Assembly: GCF_905212195.1 (NCBI RefSeq)
Contig: NZ_CAJMDQ010000040.1
Coordinates: 1-21,798, forward strand
Origin: an uncultured Anaerotignum sp.
Lineage (GTDB): Bacteria; Bacillota; Clostridia; Lachnospirales; Anaerotignaceae
Direction of reading: 5' to 3'
Length of the DNA stretch: 21,798 bases
The stretch's first letter is position 1, and every line of letters starts with the position of its first letter. The notes under the pieces are model-generated. The model made no database searches and had not been told where the DNA came from. It saw only the letters and a list, made by a program, of their open reading frames with translations. The translations under genes were made by a program, and so were the position numbers. Below are positions 1 through 6,400 of this stretch, in pieces.

Positions 1-205
1 ATTGAAAGGCCCCGATGCCCTCAGAGAAATCGACGAAGCTCAAGGCGCCCTGAAAAAACTGGGTGGCAAAGTGGCAGAAGTCATTGATGTGGAAATCCCT
101 TTCACAGACTTACAGCATAAGCTGGTCATCATCGAAAAGACCGCCCCTACACCCAAGGCATACCCTAGAAAAGCAGGGAAAATCAATAAAAATCCATTGA
201 AATAA
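1..205 (+). CDS. rsmG: 16S rRNA (guanine-N7)-methyltransferase RsmG, C-terminal end (partial)
   Basis: The gene enters from the left edge, so only the last 67 residues are visible and no start codon can be assigned. The tail carries an LGG turn followed by a hydrophobic strand with LVIIEK, then the TPKAYPRKAGK signature and an NPLK terminus. These are typical of the end of RsmG (GidB), which methylates N7 of G527 in 16S rRNA using S-adenosylmethionine. The catalytic SAM-binding part lies outside the window. In Firmicutes rsmG usually sits directly upstream of noc or soj-spo0J near the replication origin, and a Noc-type gene follows here after about 380 bp. The family call rests on C-terminal motifs plus synteny. 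Confidence 0.88.
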   Translation, partial: LKGPDALREIDEAQGALKKLGGKVAEVIDVEIPFTDLQHKLVIIEKTAPTPKAYPRKAGKINKNPLK

Positions 206-254
206 GAAAACGAATTAAAAAACTAGAATGATACTTTTTAAGAACGCGGAAGGG

Positions 255-424
255 TTTGGGGAACAAAGTGGTCAACACATTTGCTCCGCAAATGCCAGCC
301 ATAAATGGCTGTCCGCATCTCTTTGCGGTGTGGGTTCCCCAAAAGGAATCCGCTGTCTATTCCACAAAGGCCCCCATGAAATGAGCCTTTGTTGACAGGG
401 TGTCGACTTTTTCGGCACCCTGTG
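255..424 (+). ncRNA. Candidate structured RNA between rsmG and noc (seven consecutive hairpins)
   Basis: No gene is convincing here, but the sequence is almost wholly self-complementary. A perfect 10-bp stem (255-264 with 334-343) encloses three hairpins: 278-284/288-294 (7 bp, 3-nt loop), 296-301/306-311 (6 bp, UAAA loop) and 313-317/324-328 (5 bp). It is followed by hairpins 345-349/359-363, 364-371/385-392 (8 bp) and 395-405/413-423 (11 bp including a wobble), then a terminator at 431-461. A possible -10 (TAGAAT, 224-229) lies upstream without a clear -35. This could be an independent small RNA or a 5' leader whose terminator controls noc. The 89-bp part with 10-bp inverted ends could instead be a MITE-like element. 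I do not recognise a known RNA class. Confidence 0.45.
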
Positions 425-430
425 AAAAAA

Positions 431-461
431 GCAGGCTTTCTGTCGAGAGTCTGCTTTTTTT
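431..461 (+). terminator. Rho-independent terminator upstream of noc
   Basis: A 10-bp stem (431-440 with 445-454, two G-U wobbles) has a 4-nt loop and is followed by seven T residues. It lies about 125 bp before the noc start codon. It either ends the rsmG transcript or the structured RNA before it, or acts as an attenuator in the noc leader. Confidence 0.8.
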
Positions 462-586
462 GTTGTACGGTTTTTGGGGATGGGAAATCCTTCTGTGCTA
501 AAATGTGGAAAAAGGGAGTTTGCCGCTGTCTGGAACAGAAAAAAACCCCTTTTTACAGACTTTGGCAGAACAGAAGGAGTGTTTGT

Positions 587-1417
587 ATGGAAGTATTGAA
601 ATTTCCCGAAATGCGGTTGAAAAAAGATGCGGTGGTATACCAGATTCCCATAGAAAAAATTCGTTCCAATCCCTATCAGCCCCGACGCTATTTCCAGCGG
701 GCGGCTCTGGAGGAGCTTTCCGCCTCCATTCGGGAGTATGGCATTTTGCAGCCTTTGACAGTGCGGAAAATGAGCGGCGGTGCTTATGAATTGGTAGCGG
801 GGGAGCGCAGGCTCCGGGCGGCGGAACTGGCAGGGCTGGAAACGGTGCCGTGCCTGCTGGTGCAGGTCAATGAGTATGACAGCGCCATGCTGGCGTTGTT
901 GGAGAATATCCAGCGGCAGAATTTATCTTTTCTGGAGGAAGCGGAAGGCTATCGGAACCTCATGGAGGACTATGGTCTGACACAGGAAGAACTGGCTTCT
1001 AAGCTGTCCAAAAGCCAGTCTTTCATTGCCAATAAACTGCGGATATTGAAGCTGGAAGACCCTCTGAAGCGGCTTTTGGTGGAAAATAACTTCACGGAAC
1101 GTCATGCTCGGGCACTGCTGAAATTGCCCGATGAAGAAACCAGAACGGTGGTGCTGGAGCAGATGATCCGGGAGGAATTGAACGTCCGCAAGACAGAAGA
1201 ACTGGTGGCAGATACTTTGGAGAAAATGCGTGCCAAAGCCATGGCGGAGAAACAGGAGCAGAAGGAAAAGCGTTGTGTCACGGATTTTCGCCTGTTCACA
1301 AACACCATCAAACAGTCTGTGGAGGTCATCCGCCGGGCTGGTGTGGATGTGGTCTATGAGGATGAGGAACAGGAGGATGGGTGCCAGATCACCATTCGGA
1401 TTCGGAAGAAAGAGTGA
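587..1417 (+). CDS. noc: Noc-type ParB/Spo0J family nucleoid occlusion protein
   Basis: This 276-residue ParB-family protein is predicted to be a CTP-dependent DNA-sliding clamp that spreads from specific sites. The N-terminal CTPase fold has the NPYQPRR strand (residues 28-34), GERRLRAA (72-79) and ENIQR (106-110). A helix-turn-helix at about 131-152 follows. The C-terminal dimerisation part has a DFRLFTNTI segment and a final strand ITIRIRKK that resemble B. subtilis Noc more than Spo0J. The ATG at 587 was chosen over the longer frame because AGAAGGAG (573-580) lies just upstream and family homology begins here; the longer frame would run through hairpins. TGCTAAAAT (496-504) is a possible extended -10. 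The N-terminus differs from the B. subtilis Noc membrane-targeting helix, so membrane binding is uncertain. A second ParB (Spo0J) lies about 9.5 kb downstream. Confidence 0.87.
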   Translation: MEVLKFPEMRLKKDAVVYQIPIEKIRSNPYQPRRYFQRAALEELSASIREYGILQPLTVRKMSGGAYELVAGERRLRAAELAGLETVPCLLVQVNEYDSAMLALLENIQRQNLSFLEEAEGYRNLMEDYGLTQEELASKLSKSQSFIANKLRILKLEDPLKRLLVENNFTERHARALLKLPDEETRTVVLEQMIREELNVRKTEELVADTLEKMRAKAMAEKQEQKEKRCVTDFRLFTNTIKQSVEVIRRAGVDVVYEDEEQEDGCQITIRIRKKE

Positions 1418-1576
1418 TGTTTTCTGTTCCATTTTGGACATAGTCGGATGACAGGTAGGCGGGAATCTGTTATCTGCTGGCTTTGAAAAATGGGTATTTT
1501 GTATTTTGGAAAACATCTATTTCATGCCAAAACGTGAAGTTTTTAGCCTGTCCATTCAGGAGAAATTGAAAAAAGT

Positions 1577-1614
1577 AAGCCGGTATATTTTCATGGAAAA
1601 ACATCGGCTTTTTT
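1577..1614 (+). terminator. Terminator after noc
   Basis: The stem aagccg (1577-1582) pairs with cggctt (1605-1610), with an inner ttttc/gaaaa stem, and is followed by a T-rich run. It is the first terminator-like hairpin after the noc stop codon. Confidence 0.65.
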
Positions 1615-1796
1615 ATTTATTTTCTTCAGGAAGTATGAAGTTTTTTGTTTACATAATATATATCATATGATTTGGATTGTGGAAGGGCGTGTCTTTGGTA
1701 TGCGGACATATTCTAAAGCACAATCACCACATTGCCTGATTTCTGAAAAGGGAAGGGGCAGTTTTCAGAGGAAAATAACGCCAATAAAAACAGGAA

Positions 1797-1829
1797 AGCC
1801 GGAATCCTTTTTATGCAAGGAATCCGGCT
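1797..1829 (-). terminator. Terminator of the thioesterase/hydrolase operon
   Basis: Thirteen-nucleotide arms (1797-1809 and 1817-1829) pair with a single mismatch. On the minus strand the hairpin is followed by a T-rich stretch, and it sits 34 bp past the stop codon of the last gene of the minus-strand operon. Confidence 0.7.
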
Positions 1830-1862
1830 ATATTTGTTTTCTTATGATACAGCCCCCAAAAA

Positions 1863-2345
1863 TCAGATGGGACTGTCAAATGTCTGATGGAGTTTCATAT
1901 AGGAAGCGGAAGCCGTAGCCGCCAGAATGTTGTCACGTTCCAGCCAAGCTTCTGCTGTCATGCTATGGATGGTCTTGCCCAGATGAGACATCTGCACTTT
2001 GTAATGGATGACGTCGTTGGGCATAACGGGCTTCAAAAATGTGGTATGGATGGTCACTGTGGAAACCATATGCTGTTTTGCGAAATAATGGGACAGCAGA
2101 CCAAAGGACACATCAAAGTTTGTTGCCATAATGCCGCCGTGAAGCCCTTTTTCCGGGTTCAGCTGCCAATCCTCTACGGTAAAGGCAAACTCTGCGGACT
2201 TTTCTTCGAAATTGCATGCCACCAGTCTGGGTTTCAGCAGTTTTAAAACGCTGTCTTTCAGCAGTGGAAATTCCGGGTCAGAAAGCTGACTGAGCCATGC
2301 TTCCATATTCTCCTGAGAGGAGGTTTCTTCGCTTAAGTAGATCAT
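1863..2345 (-). CDS. PaaI-like hotdog-fold acyl-CoA thioesterase (copy 1)
   Basis: A 160-residue single-domain hotdog protein, the usual size for PaaI/YbdB-type thioesterases that hydrolyse acyl- or aryl-CoA esters in the cytoplasm. The family-typical NPEKGLHGGIMATNFD segment is present, with the HGG turn and an Asp on the following helix (residues about 63-78). Later strands include TTFLKPVMPND, which matches the usual tFl.pv..Gd pattern. The substrate cannot be read from the sequence. AAAGGAAT precedes the ATG at 2345. It is the last gene of a three-gene minus-strand operon, 21 bp after a paralogue of equal length, so the two probably arose by tandem duplication and may act as a heteromer or with different substrates. 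Confidence 0.85.
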   Translation of the reverse strand: MIYLSEETSSQENMEAWLSQLSDPEFPLLKDSVLKLLKPRLVACNFEEKSAEFAFTVEDWQLNPEKGLHGGIMATNFDVSFGLLSHYFAKQHMVSTVTIHTTFLKPVMPNDVIHYKVQMSHLGKTIHSMTAEAWLERDNILAATASASYMKLHQTFDSPI

Positions 2346-2366
2346 AGGTCGATTCCTTTCTTTTGT

Positions 2367-2849
2367 TTAGATTTCTGTTTTGACTTTATGATGGAGAATT
2401 TTGAATGTGGCTGTTGCGGTGGCAGCCAGTTCTCCTGTGCTTTTCAGATATACTTTTCCTTCCAGTGTCACAAGACTGCGGCCGAAGGACTTGATTTTGC
2501 TGTGGAACACCATGGTGTCGCCCATACGGATGGGGCGAACAAATGTGGAGGACAGGCTGACGGTGGTCAGCACATTGGGGTATGCGTAGTAATGGCAGAG
2601 CATCCCCAAAGAGGTATCAAATCCAGTGATGATGATGCCGCCGTGAACCATGCTCTGGGGGTTCAGTTCCCATTCCAGCGCTTCATATTCCATTACGGCT
2701 TCTCCTGCCTGAAAATCGCAGGATACGAATTTGGGTTCCAGTTTGGCAATGGCGCCTTCCCGCAGACGGGAAGAATTGGGGGCCACTGCCTGATGGTACC
2801 ATTCTTCCATTTGGGTCTGTGACAGACCGGGCAGTTCATTGAAGTTCAA
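2367..2849 (-). CDS. PaaI-like hotdog-fold acyl-CoA thioesterase (copy 2)
   Basis: This is a paralogue of the downstream gene and has the same length (160 residues). It shares the N-P-x-x-x-x-HGG signature (ELNPQSMVHGGIIITGFD), the TFVRPIRMGD strand and the final ATATATF strand. The predicted role is hydrolysis of a CoA thioester; the substrate is unknown. The start appears to be TTG at 2849: GGAAAGGA ends about 10 bp before it, while the nearby ATG at 2860 is out of frame and stops after four codons. The gene lies 48 bp downstream of the hydrolase-fold gene and 21 bp upstream of its paralogue, so the three are probably co-transcribed. Confidence 0.83.
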   Translation of the reverse strand: MNFNELPGLSQTQMEEWYHQAVAPNSSRLREGAIAKLEPKFVSCDFQAGEAVMEYEALEWELNPQSMVHGGIIITGFDTSLGMLCHYYAYPNVLTTVSLSSTFVRPIRMGDTMVFHSKIKSFGRSLVTLEGKVYLKSTGELAATATATFKILHHKVKTEI

Positions 2850-2897
2850 ATCAAAAACATCCTTTCCATTCCTTTTTTCCTTTGTTGGTCTGGAGGC

Positions 2898-3875
2898 TCA
2901 CATGGCTTTGCGCTCCAGATCTTCTTCACTCAAAAAATCTTTCAGGATCTGACCAAATGCCTTGCTGTTTTCCATGTGGGGCAGGGCAGCCGTATCCTCA
3001 AAGAGCATAAATTCCCCTTTTTCCTGTAAATTTTCGGCTTCTTCCAGATAAACGGCGCTGTTGCGTACATTTCGTTCTCCCCAAATCAGCAGGAAGGGTA
3101 GAGAAAGAGAAGCAAAAGCCTGTTTGGTATCAGCAGCGGCAAAGCGGGTCACATAACCGGCATAGCTAGCCTGTGCGCCTTTGCCGTAGCGTGCGTTTTG
3201 TTTCAGGTTTTTCACGAAATCCACTGGCATCCGTTCTTTCTGGTAAAAGAGTTCTTCTGCCAGAAGCCGCAGGGCTTTTTTGGATGTGCCGTCCAGAAAT
3301 GCCTGAGTGCCGATGACAGGCGACAGCAGTTTTTTCAGCTGATGGGTATCATTGGGTGTGGCAAATCCTCTGCCGATGCCTTCGGGAGAGATAAGCACCA
3401 GTTTTTCCAGATCTTCCGGGTAAAGCATGGACAGCACCAGAGCAATGTCCGCGCCGCCGTTGGCAGCTGCCAGAGCAACGGGCTTTCCAATGACATCCGA
3501 AAGGAAACTGTGAAGGGCTTTGGCGTACTGATAAGCTGTCCAAGGTTTGGTAGGCTTATCAGACTGACCAAATCCCGGCAGATCTACGGTGTATACCCGA
3601 AAATCTTTTGCCAGCTTTTCGATCTGGGGACGCCATTCCCGTCTGGATGCCCCGGGATGGAGGCTGTGGAGCAGTACCACAGGACGACCATAACCAAAAC
3701 GTTCATATGCCATAGAAACCCCGTCGGGGGTGGTGTAGCTTTCAAAAGGTGTTTTATCTCCCTTGCGGGATGCCCGATGCAGACTGATGCGCTGATAAAG
3801 GATAAGTCCGGCGGCAGTGATGCCGGCAGAGGCAAAGAGAGGGAGAGAAAGTTTCCGAATGGCTTTTTGAATCAT
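2898..3875 (-). CDS. Membrane-anchored alpha/beta-hydrolase-fold protein with altered catalytic residues
   Basis: A 325-residue protein with an N-terminal hydrophobic segment (about residues 9-27) and an alpha/beta-hydrolase fold: VVLLHSLHPGA (oxyanion region, 66-76), VDLPGFGQSDKP (97-108), the nucleophile-elbow region AAANGGAD (136-143), LISPEG (161-166), LLIWGERN (262-269) and LPHMEN (298-303). The catalytic serine position of the usual G-x-S-x-G elbow is Asn139, and the usual acid position after WGE is Asn269; only His300 looks conserved. It may be a non-hydrolytic binding protein or use different chemistry. The ATG at 3875 is preferred because AAAGGAGGT lies 6 bp upstream; the longer frame would include the SD. 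It heads the operon with the two thioesterases, which suggests acyl or ester metabolism. Confidence 0.8.
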   Translation of the reverse strand: MIQKAIRKLSLPLFASAGITAAGLILYQRISLHRASRKGDKTPFESYTTPDGVSMAYERFGYGRPVVLLHSLHPGASRREWRPQIEKLAKDFRVYTVDLPGFGQSDKPTKPWTAYQYAKALHSFLSDVIGKPVALAAANGGADIALVLSMLYPEDLEKLVLISPEGIGRGFATPNDTHQLKKLLSPVIGTQAFLDGTSKKALRLLAEELFYQKERMPVDFVKNLKQNARYGKGAQASYAGYVTRFAAADTKQAFASLSLPFLLIWGERNVRNSAVYLEEAENLQEKGEFMLFEDTAALPHMENSKAFGQILKDFLSEEDLERKAM

Positions 3876-3928
3876 CGTGTTACCTCCTTTTTTTCTTTTC
3901 AGCAAATTAAAAAAATCCCATTACTATT

Positions 3929-3994
3929 ATTATGAACCGAAATCGTGCATTTGAAAAGAGGTAGTTTCATAAGAAAGATGGAAGTTTCATAAGA
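3929..3994 (-). promoter_or_regulatory. Promoter of the hydrolase operon with an upstream 12-bp direct repeat
   Basis: On the minus strand a possible -35 (TTTTCA, 3952-3957) and -10 (CATAAT, 3929-3934) are 17 bp apart. Immediately upstream the 12-mer agtttcataaga occurs twice (3963-3974 and 3983-3994), exactly 20 bp apart. Direct repeats two helical turns apart just upstream of a -35 fit an activator site, for instance of the AraC or response-regulator type. The regulator is unknown. The repeats also lie in front of the divergent gene at 4032. Confidence 0.5.
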
Positions 3995-4031
3995 TAGTAT
4001 GAAGATTTTTGTTTTTGGAGGGGAAGGGCAG

Positions 4032-4238
4032 ATGGAAGGGTTTCTGGTGCTGGCAGGACAGCTGTTTCTCATTGTGTGTATCCAGTCGGTGCTGGAAGTG
4101 GCGGCGGCAGACCGTTTCCAGAACCATCTGCAAAAAGTCATTTCTCTGGCGGCATACTTAGCGGCGCTGGTGTTGGTGCTGCGGTTCATGGATGGGTATT
4201 TGCTGGATATGCTTCAAAGACTGGCAAGAGGGCTGTAA
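4032..4238 (+). CDS. Small membrane protein, weakly SpoIIIAC/AD-like
   Basis: A 68-residue protein with two hydrophobic segments, LVLAGQLFLIVCIQSVL near the start and SLAAYLAALVLVLRFM in the middle, joined by a short polar stretch (EVAAADRFQNHLQ). The ATG at 4032 is chosen because GGAGGGG (4017-4023) lies 8 bp upstream; the frame extends 33 bp further but without a ribosome binding site. The pattern of AG, a V..VL motif, an R.Q linker and an S-L-A second helix resembles SpoIIIAC/SpoIIIAD of the sporulation channel. The match is weak, and those genes normally lie in the spoIIIA operon, which is not here. It is transcribed divergently from the hydrolase operon and ends at a bidirectional terminator. 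Confidence 0.6.
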   Translation: MEGFLVLAGQLFLIVCIQSVLEVAAADRFQNHLQKVISLAAYLAALVLVLRFMDGYLLDMLQRLARGL

Positions 4239-4273
4239 AGACGGGTTTATGCCCAAATCATGGAAAAATAAAA

Positions 4274-4306
4274 AAGCTGGAATCCTCGGATTAAGGATTT
4301 CAGCTT
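4274..4306. terminator. Bidirectional terminator between convergent genes
   Basis: Thirteen-base arms (4274-4286 and 4294-4306) pair fully, with one wobble. On the minus strand the hairpin is followed by a strong T tract, which ends the lipoprotein gene. On the plus strand the T-rich tail is weaker and would serve the small membrane protein gene. Confidence 0.8.
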
Positions 4307-4312
4307 TCTTTG

Positions 4313-4804
4313 TTATTTATCAAGGGCGCAGTGATACAGAACTCTGTTGTCCGCGTCATAAATGGATACGGAAAGATCCTGTGTATGCATCAAAAATGCG
4401 TTGGATGTATCATCCATATGTTCTTTCGATTTGTCTATCATATAATACCCGTTTTCGATTTCAGGGATCAAAGGCATGCCTTCTTCATCTGTCAGGGGCG
4501 TACCCAGATAATCGCTGTCGTAGACACCATAAACAAGATTTTGTGTGTCTTCGTCCAGGGGCAAAGATTTCCATGCGTCCTGTTCCTGGATCTTTTCCAG
4601 AAAAGCGTCGTCTGAGAACTGCAGTGTGGTACAAGAAGTGCCCTGACCGCGGAATGCACCGTGATCCTTGTAAGTAACGGAAAATTCCTGGGCGGGAATT
4701 TCCCCATCCATCTGTTCTGCGGCAACCTGTGCTGCGCTGGCGGAATGACAACCTGCCAGTGTAACTGTTGCCAGAAGTGCGAAAAGAGGCAGATGGAATT
4801 TCAT
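4313..4804 (-). CDS. Lipoprotein of an uncharacterised exported family (paralogue A)
   Basis: A 163-residue protein starting with a lipoprotein signal peptide: a hydrophobic stretch ending in the lipobox LAGC with Cys19, so it should be lipid-anchored on the outer face of the membrane. The mature part shares a distinctive framework with the two paralogues upstream on the same strand: Y-x-D-H-G-x-F-x-G-x-G-T-S-C-T, QFSDDAFLEKI, W-x-x-x-P-x-D, L-x-Y-G-x-Y, PEIENGYYMI and a final YDADNRVLYHCALD strand. I recognise no enzymatic motif and assign no function. GGAGGAGATATT precedes the ATG. A terminator separates it from paralogue B, so it is probably transcribed alone. Confidence 0.8.
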   Translation of the reverse strand: MKFHLPLFALLATVTLAGCHSASAAQVAAEQMDGEIPAQEFSVTYKDHGAFRGQGTSCTTLQFSDDAFLEKIQEQDAWKSLPLDEDTQNLVYGVYDSDYLGTPLTDEEGMPLIPEIENGYYMIDKSKEHMDDTSNAFLMHTQDLSVSIYDADNRVLYHCALDK

Positions 4805-4964
4805 AATATCTCCTCCGTTTCAAAATATTCAATGCGATGCATATCATATCATACTTCGTGGCAGAAAGCCAGTATATTTCCTTACAATGGCAGGAAATCC
4901 GGTGTTTTTTCGCAAAAACCATGTTTTTGTTCCGTGAAACTGCACCTTTTTTTATACAGATAAA

Positions 4965-5000
4965 AAAAGACGCTGCTTCGTAAAAGAAGCGGCGTCTTTT
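4965..5000 (-). terminator. Terminator after the paralogue C-B operon
   Basis: Fifteen-base arms (4965-4979 and 4986-5000, one wobble) close a 6-nt loop. On the minus strand a run of T follows. It begins only 2 bp after the stop codon of paralogue B. Confidence 0.88.
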
Positions 5001-5002
5001 CA

Positions 5003-5485
5003 TCAGGTATCCAGCACCAGATAATACAATGTGCGGTTGTCCGTGTCGTATACAGCTAAATCAAAGTTGAAGGAGCCGCGGGTCATGATGTTTGGCTGTT
5101 CTGCGGCGTGTGTGTTCCGGTCTTTCAGCAGGTAATACCCCTTTTCGATGGGCGGCACAAAGGGTTCCTGTGTTTCGGTATTATCAAGATAATTGCCGTA
5201 CAGGAGCTGATTGACAGCATCATCCGGTGGAAAAGCCTGCCATGTGCCTGCATTTTCGATTTCTTCCAGCAAAGCATCGTCAGAAAATTGTATGATGGTG
5301 CAGGTGGTGCCGTCGCCGAGGAATCCGCCGTGGTCGTCATAGGTGGAAACCAATTCCCCTGCGGAAAGGTCTATGCCGGTGCCGAAAGCGGCTTTTCGCA
5401 CAGCGGCGCTTTCCTCCGTATTTACAGGGGTCTGGAATGTAAACAAAGACAAAAAGAGTACAGTCATGGCACGGAAAAACAGCAT
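5003..5485 (-). CDS. Exported protein of the same uncharacterised family (paralogue B)
   Basis: A 160-residue protein with an N-terminal hydrophobic signal (MLFFRAMTVLFLSLFTF) but no lipobox cysteine, so it is probably secreted or signal-anchored. The body repeats the family framework: TYDDHGGFLGDGTTCT, QFSDDALLEEI, W-x-A-F-P-P-D-D, LLYGNY, PPIEKGYYLLKDR and a terminal VYDTDNRTLYYLVLDT. The ATG at 5485 is chosen because GGAGGG lies just upstream; the longer open frame to 5650 is only a shadow of the overlapping upstream gene. It follows paralogue C by 19 bp and ends directly at a terminator. The biochemical role is unknown. Confidence 0.8.
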   Translation of the reverse strand: MLFFRAMTVLFLSLFTFQTPVNTEESAAVRKAAFGTGIDLSAGELVSTYDDHGGFLGDGTTCTIIQFSDDALLEEIENAGTWQAFPPDDAVNQLLYGNYLDNTETQEPFVPPIEKGYYLLKDRNTHAAEQPNIMTRGSFNFDLAVYDTDNRTLYYLVLDT

Positions 5486-5504
5486 ACAAATCCCTCCATT
5501 TCTG

Positions 5505-6014
5505 TCAGGTATCCAGTTTGTAGTAGTATAACGTCCGGTTGTCTGCGTCATATACGCTGAGGGTGAAGTTGTAAGAAGAACGCTCCAGCAGGTCTGGATT
5601 TTCCTTTGCCTGACTGTGACGGTCTTCCAGCAGATAATAGCCTTTTTCAATGGGCGGAATCAACGGTTCCTCTGGGGAATCCTTCCCTGTGACGCAGGGA
5701 TAAATGGCGTATTCGTCTGTGTATACCCCGTAAAGAAGCGTTTTTACTGTTTCATCCGGCGGAAAAGGCTTCCAGAGATTGGGCTGCTGCTGGATGCGCT
5801 GGAGAAAGGCATCATCCTCAAAGGTGATGACGGTACAGGATTTGCCATCCCCCTGAAAACCGCTGTGGGTATCAAAAGACGACACCACTTCGCCGCCGGA
5901 AAGGCTGGTATGCAGGTCTCTGCCAATGACCGAAGTGGGCTGTAAGCTGTAGCTGAGGATGAGGATACTGGCTGCACAGGCAAAGAGCACCCCGTCCCGC
6001 AATGTATAACGCAT
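5505..6014 (-). CDS. Exported/membrane-anchored protein of the same uncharacterised family (paralogue C)
   Basis: A 169-residue protein with an N-terminal hydrophobic segment (GVLFACAASILILSYSL) that could be a signal peptide or membrane anchor. It has the full family pattern: SSFDTHSGFQGDGKSCT, TFEDDAFLQRI, W-K-P-F-P-P-D-E, LLYGVY, PPIEKGYYLLEDRHSQ, SSYNFTLSVYDADNRTLYY. It is slightly longer than the other two because of an insert around VTGKDSPEEP. The start is 4 bp past the stop of the upstream small membrane protein, and its SD (GAAGGGAAG) lies inside that gene, so translation is probably coupled. No function is recognised. Confidence 0.8.
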   Translation of the reverse strand: MRYTLRDGVLFACAASILILSYSLQPTSVIGRDLHTSLSGGEVVSSFDTHSGFQGDGKSCTVITFEDDAFLQRIQQQPNLWKPFPPDETVKTLLYGVYTDEYAIYPCVTGKDSPEEPLIPPIEKGYYLLEDRHSQAKENPDLLERSSYNFTLSVYDADNRTLYYYKLDT

Positions 6015-6018
6015 AGGT

Positions 6019-6267
6019 TCACTTCCCTTCAGAAATTTCGGCTTGTTTCAAGGTTTCCATTTTTTCTTTCAGCTCTGCCACTTCTTTTTCCAACGCATCC
6101 ATGCGTTTTCGCTGGGAAAAGATATGGCTCACCAAAGCTGTGGATGCCAATGCCAGCAGAGGAGGCAGGATCAGAAGCATACCGCTCGTCAGCGGAATCA
6201 TGAGAGCCAGTGCGAAAAATACCCCTGTACTCAGAAGAAACAGGAAAAAGCGAGAAGGAAAATCCAT
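6019..6267 (-). CDS. Small membrane protein with C-terminal coiled coil
   Basis: An 82-residue protein with two adjacent transmembrane helices (FFLFLLSTGVFFALALMIPL and a second from about MLLILPPLLALAS) and a charged C-terminal heptad region (RKRMDALEKEVAELKEKMETL) that should form a coiled coil in the cytoplasm. Two in-frame ATGs (6270, 6267) stand side by side; the second has better spacing to AGGTG (6274-6278). The gene is the first of an operon with paralogues C and B, so it may be an assembly partner or anchor for them, but nothing in the sequence proves this. No named family is recognised. Confidence 0.72.
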   Translation of the reverse strand: MDFPSRFFLFLLSTGVFFALALMIPLTSGMLLILPPLLALASTALVSHIFSQRKRMDALEKEVAELKEKMETLKQAEISEGK

Positions 6268-6312
6268 CATATCACCTCGTTTGATGTCTATATCGTTCCA
6301 TGTCTTTTTTTC

Positions 6313-6341
6313 ATCATAGCACAGAAGGCAGGGCATGTCTT
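6313..6341 (-). promoter_or_regulatory. Promoter of the small membrane protein / paralogue C-B operon
   Basis: Minus-strand -35 AAGACA (6336-6341) and -10 TATGAT (6313-6318) are separated by 17 bp, with a TG extended -10 element. This is a good vegetative sigma-A-type promoter about 45 bp upstream of the small membrane protein start. Confidence 0.6.
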
Positions 6342-6400
6342 TGCATTGGGCAAAAACATTTCTTACAATTCTCTTACTGCCTGGGGCATCAGCTGTATTC

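Larger units (their letters stand above)
1418..1862. other. Non-coding interval between convergent noc and the thioesterase operon
   Basis: About 445 bp without a supported gene. It contains the noc terminator and a hairpin that terminates the opposite-strand operon. A short open frame at 1667-1918 runs through that hairpin, lacks a good ribosome binding site and overlaps the end of the thioesterase gene, so it is not called. An AT-rich stretch around 1640-1670 has no clear promoter. Confidence 0.6.

Noticed and set aside
601..612. atttcccgaaat near the start of noc, resembling the Noc binding site
   Set aside because: It lacks two central bases of the B. subtilis site ATTTCCCGGGAAAT, and a single occurrence inside a gene is easily chance.
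1667..1918. Plus-strand open frame of 83 codons
   Set aside because: It has no good ribosome binding site, runs through the hairpin at 1797-1829 and overlaps the thioesterase gene end.
5486..5650. Upstream extension of paralogue B
   Set aside because: The extension overlaps the coding region of paralogue C in another frame, and a good SD marks the ATG at 5485.
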